Shown piece by piece: positions 17,076-23,056 of a stretch of DNA of 23,056 bases. The notes beneath the pieces were generated by a model, which ran no database searches, was not told the DNA's origin, and saw only the letters and a list, made by a program, of their open reading frames with translations. The DNA lies in the NCBI GenBank assembly GCA_003022985.1, contig PXTV01000213.1:1-23056 (forward strand), in the 5' to 3' direction. The first letter of the stretch is position 1. The number at the start of each line of letters is the position of its first letter. The position numbers and the translations under genes are program-made. Source of the stretch: Bacteroidetes bacterium SW_11_45_7 (GTDB lineage: Bacteria > Bacteroidota > Bacteroidia > Chitinophagales > SW-11-45-7).

Positions 17076-19419
17076 ATGAGATTACTTTTTGGCTCCCTAA
17101 TCGGTCTAAGTTTATTGTTACTAAGTGCTCAATGCCATGCGCAAAAGATGGCTTCTTCCTTTCGATGCCAATACCACAAAAAGCATTTTAAGACCTCACC
17201 CCCTTTAGCCAACCCAAATACCAACCACGGCCGCAGCGACACCTTCAACATCCATAATTACAGCATAACATTTGACAGCATCAAATGGGGCAACCAATCA
17301 ATTCATGGACATTGCGAAATAGATGTAGGCATAAAAAAAGGCCCTGTTCAAATGTTGCCGCTCGATTTATTAGCACTGACGGTTGACTCCGTTTTTGTCA
17401 ATGGAACAAATGCATCGTACCAATACAACGACACTCTTTTACGCGTAAACTTTCCGTCACAGATGAATACGGGCGACAGTGCAATAGTGAATGTGCATTA
17501 CCATGGTTCGCCTGTTAAAGACCCAACCAGCTGGGGCGGCTTTTACTTCCAGGGGCAACATGCTTATAATCTCGGTGTTGGCTTTCAAAGCAAGCCCCAT
17601 AATTATGGACGGGCTTGGTTCCCCTGCTTTTACAATTTCCACGGTGACGGCACTGTAACCTGGCACTGGCGTCTTTCTCAAACCATTCCTACATATCTTA
17701 CTTCAATGGCTGTGGCACCCTATGCCACCATTGCATGGCAGTACACCAGTAAAAATGGTCAGCAGATACCTGTCAAGTTGGGTGCATTACCAACTGACAC
17801 AAGTGATGTCATTTCTTCATTTGTGCACCTGTCGGACGCGTTCGATGCTTTTGAAAAAGGATACGGCCCTTTCCGTTGGGACCGGGCAGGTTTCGTGTTC
17901 GTTCCCTTCAACAACGGGGCAATGGAGCATGCTACAAACATTGCCTACCCGAGTGCCGCAGCTAACGGCTCGCTAAGCCAGGAATCCTTAATGGCTCACG
18001 AATTTTCCCACAACTGGTGGGGGAACCTTGTTACATGCCAGGATGCAAAAGACATGTGGATCAACGAGGGTTGGGCGTCTTATTCCGAGGCGCTCTTCTT
18101 TGAGCACGTTTACGGCCAAAAGCGCTACAAGAATTTTGTCCGCACTAACCACAAAAATGTGCTTCAATACGCCCACATCCGCGATAACAGTTACAGAGCC
18201 ATTCACGGCATTCCTCACGAGTATACCTATGGGAGCCACGTGTATGACAAAGGAGCGGATGTAGCCCATACAATGCGGGGTTATCTACCCGATTCCGTGT
18301 TCTTCAATTGCCTGACATCCTTGATGGCTGATTTTGCTTATTCGAACCTGAGCAGCGAGGAGTTACGTGATTTTATGACAAGTTGTAGCGGTCATGATTT
18401 CAGTGATTTTTTCAACAATTGGGTCTTTAGCAAAGGGTTTCCCCACTTCCAAATTGACAACGTGGCGTCAACAAGTACAGCTAATAACAACTACCAGGTT
18501 GATATCGAGATTCGCCAACGGTTGAAGCAAGCGCCTGATTACTACAGCGAGGTGCCCCTTTCCATCACCTTTTTCGATGAAAGCCAAAACAGGCATACCG
18601 AAACTGTTTACATGGGCGGGCAATGTGGCATCTACACCACAACCCTTCCATTTGACCCCGTCTACACAGCGCTCGATCTTGAGGAAAAGATCAGCGATGC
18701 TACTACGGATGTTTTAAAAGAGCTCGATTCCACAGGGACCTACAACTTTGACGCAACATTTGCGGAACTCGAAGTCCAACAAATCAACACACCGGCTAAG
18801 ATGCGCATCGTGCACAACTGGGTTCGTGCCGGATGATCTGAAGGCCAAAGCTACATTCAAGTATAACGGTCAAACCTCTCAAAATGGTGGCTATCTCGAT
18901 AAGGACCTCCTGACGAATAGTGAAGACAGTTTAATCATCATGCATCGGCCATCACCACAAGGTACCTGGAACAGGGCTGATTCCTTTGAGGTGAGAAGTG
19001 GCTTTAGCTCAAATGATAAAAGGGGCGAAATCGATGTTTTCGATGCCAAAACCGGTGAATACGCTCTGGCTATCTACGATGCCTCCCAACCCGATACATT
19101 CAGTACAAGCTCGCCCGATACATGCCGGGAATTGACGACCAGTTCATTGGATGGGCGTAGCCGGGCACCCGGTTTTCAGATTTATCCCAATCCAGCTAAT
19201 CAACAAGTTACCATAACCTTTGAGCCCCCTCCGGAAAATAGCCAACAAATCGGGGTATTTGACAGAACCGGCAACTTGATAACAACCAAAACAACTGACC
19301 CCAATACTACAAACTGCCAACTGAACACTTCCCACTGGGCTAATGGCGTGTATTTCATCAAATTACTCAATGGAGCGCCTACTGATTCCAGGAGACTTGT
19401 TGTTCTTGATCATCGATAA
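17076..19419 (+). pseudogene. Secreted M1-type zinc metallopeptidase with T9SS type A sorting domain, frame broken at 18820-18833
   Basis: The first frame (17076-18836, 586 residues) has a signal peptide (MRLLFGSLIGLSLLLLSAQC), the M1 beta-sandwich domain and the catalytic domain: GAMEH (281-285, in place of GAMEN), zinc motif HEFSH (H308, E309, H312) with third ligand E331 in WINEGW, then C-terminal helices. The second frame (to 19419) begins GFVPDDLKAKATFKYNG and ends in a T9SS type A sorting domain (FQIYPNPANQQVTITF, WANGVYFIKL). Relatives have roughly 25-35 residues between the HNWV motif and the G-(F/W)-(V/L)-P motif; these are missing. The bases GGGTTCGTGCC read as WVRA in frame one and GFVP in frame two. 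The first frame alone would give a whole catalytic domain without its sorting signal, which would be exported to the periplasm but not displayed. 'Pseudogene' records only the broken frame. Confidence 0.88.
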
Positions 19420-19447
19420 ATGAATCAGGCAAAGGAGGCGCCTAAGG

Positions 19448-19479
19448 TTGCCAATACAATAACCACCTTCCTATATTTG
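19448..19479 (+). promoter_or_regulatory. Bacteroidota promoter for the 3-hydroxybutyryl-CoA dehydrogenase gene
   Basis: A -33 TTG (19448-19450) and a perfect -7 box TATATTTG (19472-19479) are separated by 21 nt, close to the TTTG-N19-21-TAnnTTTG arrangement used by the phylum's primary sigma factor. The -7 box lies 45 nt before the ATG at 19525. This is the best promoter match in the window. Confidence 0.65.
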
Positions 19480-19524
19480 CCTTGCTGACAATTATTCTTT
19501 CACCAATCATAAAAAGCACGGATT

Positions 19525-20412
19525 ATGAATCGAGTTTCTGTTATTGGAGCAGGTACAATGGGTAACGGCATTGCACAGTTTTTTGCTCAAACCGGCCACC
19601 AGGTTTCGCTTGTGGATGTATCACAGGATGCACTGGATAATGCCCTCAAGACTATTGAGAAGAACCTGGACCGGATGATCAAAAAAGAAAAAATTGCGGA
19701 AGACGATAAGAGCAAAACCTTGAGCAATATCAGCACTGACACCTCTGTTGAATCAGGTGCTAAAAATGCAGAATTTGTGGTTGAGGCCGCTGTTGAAGAC
19801 AGCAATTTTAAATTGGATATTTTCCGCGATCTGGATAAAACCTGCGCAGACGAGGTGATCCTGGCTTCCAACACATCTTCTATTTCCATTACACAAATCG
19901 GGTCGGTCACAAATCGCCCTGACAAGGTGATTGGCATGCACTTTATGAACCCGGTGCCCGTCATGCAGCTCGTTGAGGTTATTCGTGGCTATGCCACTTC
20001 TGATGAGGTAACAAACCAGGTTATGACGCTTGCCAAAGAACTCGGCAAAACCCCGGTTGAGGTGAATGATTATCCCGGTTTTGCTGCCAATCGCATCCTG
20101 ATGCCCATGATCAATGAAGCCATCGAAAGTCTTTATCATGGAGTTGCCGGTGTTGAGGAAATCGATACAGTGATGAAGCTGGGCATGGCACATCCTATGG
20201 GACCATTACAGTTTGCAGACTTTATTGGGGTTGATGTGTGCCTTTCCATCCTGAATGTCATGCAAAATGGGTTGGGCAATCCGAAATATGCACCATGTCC
20301 CCTTCTTGTTAATATGGTCACTGCCGGTCATCGCGGTGTAAAAACAGGGCAGGGCTTTTACGACTACTCTGAAGGGACTAAAAACCCTAAAATTGCAAAG
20401 CAGTTCCGGTAA
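19525..20412 (+). CDS. hbd: 3-hydroxybutyryl-CoA dehydrogenase
   Basis: A 295-residue cytoplasmic NAD(P)-dependent dehydrogenase of short-chain 3-hydroxyacyl-CoA. The N-terminal Rossmann fold carries GAGTMG (8-13) followed by the acidic residue in LVDVSQ that binds the adenosine ribose. ILASNTSSISIT and GMHFMNPVPVMQLVE (catalytic H139) are the family signatures, and the C-terminal helical domain has DYPGFAANRIL, AHPMGPLQFADFIGVD and GVKTGQGFYDYS. The enzyme works in butanoate metabolism, beta-oxidation or phenylacetate breakdown; with no pathway genes beside it, the pathway cannot be chosen. It appears monocistronic, with its own promoter. Confidence 0.93.
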   Translation: MNRVSVIGAGTMGNGIAQFFAQTGHQVSLVDVSQDALDNALKTIEKNLDRMIKKEKIAEDDKSKTLSNISTDTSVESGAKNAEFVVEAAVEDSNFKLDIFRDLDKTCADEVILASNTSSISITQIGSVTNRPDKVIGMHFMNPVPVMQLVEVIRGYATSDEVTNQVMTLAKELGKTPVEVNDYPGFAANRILMPMINEAIESLYHGVAGVEEIDTVMKLGMAHPMGPLQFADFIGVDVCLSILNVMQNGLGNPKYAPCPLLVNMVTAGHRGVKTGQGFYDYSEGTKNPKIAKQFR

Positions 20413-20430
20413 GTGCTCTACATAATCATG

Positions 20431-20532
20431 GATTGAAGGATAGGGAAGACAAGTCAGCTGACATGACTCACAATGGGGTCGATGAAAGAAAATCATGATC
20501 ATTTTTCCTGGCTTCCTATCCTCTTATCAATT
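20431..20532. repeat. Imperfect inverted repeat downstream of hbd
   Basis: The arms ATTGAAGGATAGGGAAG (20432-20448) and CTTCCTATCCTCTTATCAAT (20512-20531) are complementary except for one extra G in the left arm and a 4-nt bulge. The 63-nt interior holds a perfect palindrome GTCAGCTGAC (20453-20462) and the palindrome ATCATGAT (20492-20499). It could be a long-stem transcript end, a small RNA, or a relic of a small palindromic element; no T-tract is present. Confidence 0.4.
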
Positions 20533-20647
20533 CACAAAAAGAATATGTCAAGGAAAACGAAATGGGGAGTCGGCATTTGAACTTTTTCCTATTTCGCTAT
20601 TCTCAATATAAAGAGTTCATCGGCAACTCCGGCAAAAACGTTTCCTT

Positions 20648-20890
20648 ATGAGAGAAAGCAACGACCTCAAAAATCATTTGATCGAATTACTCCAAAGCCA
20701 AGCCAGGGGTGAAGAAAACCGGTTATCGATTAAGCAGATAAGTACGGCAGCAACCATCTTAGGATTGGATCATCAACTCGAATTTGAAGACAAAGTCGAA
20801 AATGCACTTGAAGAGCTTTACCAGGAGGGAAAATTAGGTAAAGAAGTTGATGAAACCCAAGGTTCCACGTATTACGCACCCCAGAGTTAA
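20648..20890 (+). CDS. Small hypothetical protein (80 residues)
   Basis: An 80-residue acidic soluble protein with no signal peptide. Its helical pattern (LKNHLIELLQSQ, SIKQISTAATILGL, FEDKVENALEELYQEGKLG) followed by a short beta-like end (GSTYYAP) resembles a small winged-helix fold in which EELYQEGKLGK would lead into the wing. I do not recognise a family, and the fold is a guess from the pattern. Good protein-like composition and a normal ATG start support it as a gene. It lies 235 bp after hbd and convergent with the efflux operon; it may be expressed on its own. Confidence 0.55.
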   Translation: MRESNDLKNHLIELLQSQARGEENRLSIKQISTAATILGLDHQLEFEDKVENALEELYQEGKLGKEVDETQGSTYYAPQS

Positions 20891-20950
20891 TAAACCGACC
20901 CTATTGTCAGGATGCAGATAAAGAAATTGCCTAAAGCAAGGGACTTTACG

Positions 20951-22248
20951 TTATTGATACAGTTGTTCTTCTTCCACCACTTTCACATTACTGCCGCTCT
21001 TGAATTTACGACAACGTCTTGCCCGTCACTCAAGCCAGACTTAATCTCGATATACTCATCGTCCTGAATACCTGTTTCTACTTCATGGATAGCAACTGTA
21101 TCGGCCTGATGAAGAAATACCACTTCCTGAACTTGTTCAGAAGATCCGGAAGCACTGCCTCCTTGTTCTTGATCACCTGTCACTTGCTCTTTTATGGTGA
21201 CAGATTGAATAGGGACAGACACAACACCCTCTCGTTTATCGGTTTCAATTTCCACAGATGCTGACATGCCGGGGCGGAAGGGAAATTGCTTCCCTGCCCT
21301 GTTCATCAGATCCTTATAGGATGACCGCAGGATGCGAATCTCCACAGTAAAGTTGGTTACCTGATCCGATGTCAGTTGCTCTTCAGCACTGATGTTAGCC
21401 GAGTTGGCAATCTGGTTGACGATTCCCTTGAACTCTCTTTCAGGATAGGCATCGACTTCAATATAAGCGGTATCATTCTCACTTACACGCAGAATATCGT
21501 TCTCACTCACGTTAACGCGCACCTCCATATTGTTAAACTCCGCAACTCTCAGGATCTCAGTACCAGCCATTTGATCAGTACCCACTACGCGCTCACCCTC
21601 TTCTACATTCAAGCGTGAAATGATCCCTTCCATTGGGGATGAAATTGACGTCTTTTCCAAATTCTCGCGAGCTTCATCCAGATTGGCCTGAGCGCTCCTT
21701 ACACTAAATTTGGCAGCTTGTACCTTTTGTTCAGCAGATTCCTTATTCGCTTTTACAGTCTCGTATTCAGTCTCAGCTTTTTCAAACTCTGCATCCGATA
21801 TTACACCCTGCTCGTGAAGCTTCTTTTGGCGTTTATAATTTTGCTTAACGTTTTTAAGTCTGGCTTTTACTTCGGTTAAGCGGGACTTGGAGCTTGCAAG
21901 CTGAGCACGTGCCTGGTTGAGAGAGGCCTCCGCCCTGTCAACCATCGTATTATACACATCCGGTCGAATGGAGACCAAGTGATCGCCTTTGTTGACGGAA
22001 TCGCCCTCTTGTACGGTTAATTCAACGATCTCGCCAGATACATCGGGGCTTATCTTGACCTCAACCTCAGGAAAGATTTTGCCACTGGCCGCCACACGTT
22101 CAATAATAGTGCGGTTTGTTACCTGTTCTGTTGTGACTTTCACGCCATCCTCACTTCCAATCCACCCACGATTTTTACCAACAACGGCAAGCACAACGAG
22201 AACCAGAGCCAATATGCCAAGGCCAATGATGATTTTATTTTTATTCAT
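20951..22248 (-). CDS. Efflux periplasmic adaptor (HlyD/RND MFP family), C-terminal frame break near 21007
   Basis: This is the periplasmic linker of a tripartite efflux pump, joining an inner-membrane transporter to the TolC-type protein encoded just upstream. It has an N-terminal membrane anchor (residues 6-24), a lipoyl half (ISPDVSGEIVELTVQEGDSVNKGD), a long coiled-coil hairpin (about 95-200), the second lipoyl half (ISSPMEGIISRLNVEEGERV), then beta-barrel and membrane-proximal domains. The continuous frame stops at 20983 after GQDVVVNSRAAVM. A second frame from 21007 to 20951 reads KFKSGSNVKVVEEEQLYQ and then TAA, the normal family ending. Relatives have about eight residues of the type SGPYSAVS in between, so roughly 25 nt are missing. 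The break costs only the last ~25 residues, and some function might remain. Confidence 0.87.
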
Positions 22249-22294
22249 ATAAATGATTTCGGAGGTTTACTCTTATCAACCAATTCAAAAGTGA

Positions 22295-23056
22295 TCAGTC
22301 GAGTTTTATGTTTTTGCCCTGATAATAATCCAGAATTTTTAGTTTAAAGATGTAGTCGTATTTTGCCTGGATGAAGTTGGTCTTTGCGTTATTGAGCTGG
22401 TTCTTAGCAGAGGTAAACTCGTAGGAACTTATTACACCCTGCTCAAACCGTTTTTCTGCAAATGAGAACGATTTTTCAGATGCTTGAACACTTTGCTTGG
22501 CTGATTGCAGTTGTTGAGCAGCAGCTTTTGCCTGGGTATAAGCTTCATAGATATCCTTCTCCAACTGGTTTTTCTTCTGCCGCAGTTGCATCCGGGAATT
22601 GGCCAGATCGATTCTGGATTTGCTAACTGCAGTCCGTGTCTGCCATTTATTAAAGATGGGGATATTTAAGGTTAAGCCAACACTTTGCCGGAGATTACGT
22701 TCTACCTGGGTTTCCAAAGGTGTTGTTTCACTAACGCGTCTTGCGCTGGGGCGCACTACAGTTTCTCTGCTCTCCCTTACAAAACCAACAGTATCAATAC
22801 CACCGGTAAACTCAGTGCCTGTAACCTGCTCATTGGCATCGGAATAATTGGTTCTTATATCGTAAAAAGCAGATAACCGGGGATAGAAATTAGCTTTGGC
22901 AATAGCAATGCCTTTTTTAGCACTTTGAATTTCATACTCTGCACTTTTGATAGAAGGTTGCTCATTCACCGCTTGATTATAAATGGCATTCGGATCCCTT
23001 TTGTCAACGTCTGTCAATTGATAATCCAGGGATTCCGGCACGTTAATACGGAGCGT
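22295..23056 (-). CDS. TolC-family outer membrane efflux protein, C-terminal 253 residues (5' end off window)
   Basis: The frame is open to the right edge (upstream of the in-frame GTG at 23041 it continues as TLRIN), so the start is outside. The sequence has the alternating beta-strand and long-helix layout of TolC: IKSAEYEIQSAKKGIAIAKANFYPRLSAF, the strand VGLTLNIPIF, then the helical hairpin rich in A/Q/K (SRMQLRQKKNQLEKDIYEAY) and the end FKLKILDYYQGK. An R/E/T-rich insert (about positions 80-115 of the visible part) precedes the second half. It forms the outer-membrane exit duct. The adaptor gene begins 46 nt downstream, which supports a tolC-adaptor operon; the inner-membrane pump gene is not in the window and would be expected beyond the 20951 end or elsewhere. 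Confidence 0.92.
   Translation of the reverse strand, partial: TLRINVPESLDYQLTDVDKRDPNAIYNQAVNEQPSIKSAEYEIQSAKKGIAIAKANFYPRLSAFYDIRTNYSDANEQVTGTEFTGGIDTVGFVRESRETVVRPSARRVSETTPLETQVERNLRQSVGLTLNIPIFNKWQTRTAVSKSRIDLANSRMQLRQKKNQLEKDIYEAYTQAKAAAQQLQSAKQSVQASEKSFSFAEKRFEQGVISSYEFTSAKNQLNNAKTNFIQAKYDYIFKLKILDYYQGKNIKLD

Noticed and set aside
18748-18820. A separate gene starting at 18748 that encodes the T9SS sorting domain
   Set aside because: The residues before GFVPDDL in this frame are the out-of-frame reading of the M1 peptidase; the sorting domain belongs to that gene after a frame break.
1-23056. CRISPR array, prophage, insertion sequence or defence island
   Set aside because: No regularly spaced repeats, transposase, integrase, phage or restriction genes are visible; all recognisable genes are housekeeping or envelope related.

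Overview
The window is chromosomal DNA from a member of the Bacteroidota. Several things point there: a SprE/PorW-type gliding and type IX secretion (T9SS) lipoprotein, a secreted M1-type peptidase ending in a T9SS type A sorting domain, a large Cys-rich PKD-type surface protein of the kind usually sorted by T9SS, a bactofilin/AtpZ neighbourhood typical of the phylum, and start regions without Shine-Dalgarno sequences but with the Bacteroidota -7 box TAnnTTTG. I cannot place it below phylum. Most genes are housekeeping or cell-envelope genes; I see no prophage, transposase, CRISPR array or defence locus.

Layout. 1-2019 (-): 5' two thirds or more of a giant surface protein, running off the left edge inside a reelin-like module. 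2549-2622 (-): tRNA-Arg(CCG). 2666-4856 (-): class A penicillin-binding protein, frame-broken. 4862-7756 (-): SprE/PorW lipoprotein. 7846-10705 (+): a tightly packed run of M23 peptidase (frame-broken), bactofilin, AtpZ, an AtpI-like membrane protein, and an unfamiliar protein with 19-residue repeats. 10857-11854 (+): fabH, broken by one missing G. 11990-12616 (-): phospholipid-methyltransferase-like enzyme. 13133-15628 (+): HAMP-PAS-PAS hybrid-free sensor histidine kinase. 15777-16898 (+): rpsF-rpsR-rplI with a clear terminator. 17076-19419 (+): M1-type metallopeptidase plus T9SS sorting domain, frame-broken between the two. 19525-20412 (+): 3-hydroxybutyryl-CoA dehydrogenase. 20648-20890 (+): small unknown protein. 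20951-23056 (-): TolC-type outer membrane protein (5' end off the window) followed by an RND/ABC-type periplasmic adaptor whose last residues are out of frame.

How the genes fit together. The centre (2.7-10.7 kb) is an envelope-building block: peptidoglycan synthesis (PBP1A type), peptidoglycan hydrolysis (M23), a bactofilin scaffold and a T9SS/gliding lipoprotein are divergently transcribed from one 90-bp spacer. T9SS appears three times: machinery (SprE/PorW), a sure client (the M1 peptidase) and a probable client (the 1-2019 protein). The right edge is a tripartite efflux operon.

The most notable signal in the window is that five conserved genes (PBP1A, M23, fabH, M1 peptidase, periplasmic adaptor) each carry one frame-breaking apparent deletion, from 1 nt to roughly 90 nt. 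At two of them the bases at the junction read as conserved protein in both frames, as expected for loss of a segment between short direct repeats. Collapse in assembly or cloning is the simplest explanation, real lesions or programmed rearrangement are less likely, and raw reads would decide. The second item of note is the 19-residue-repeat protein occupying the place where atpB would be expected.
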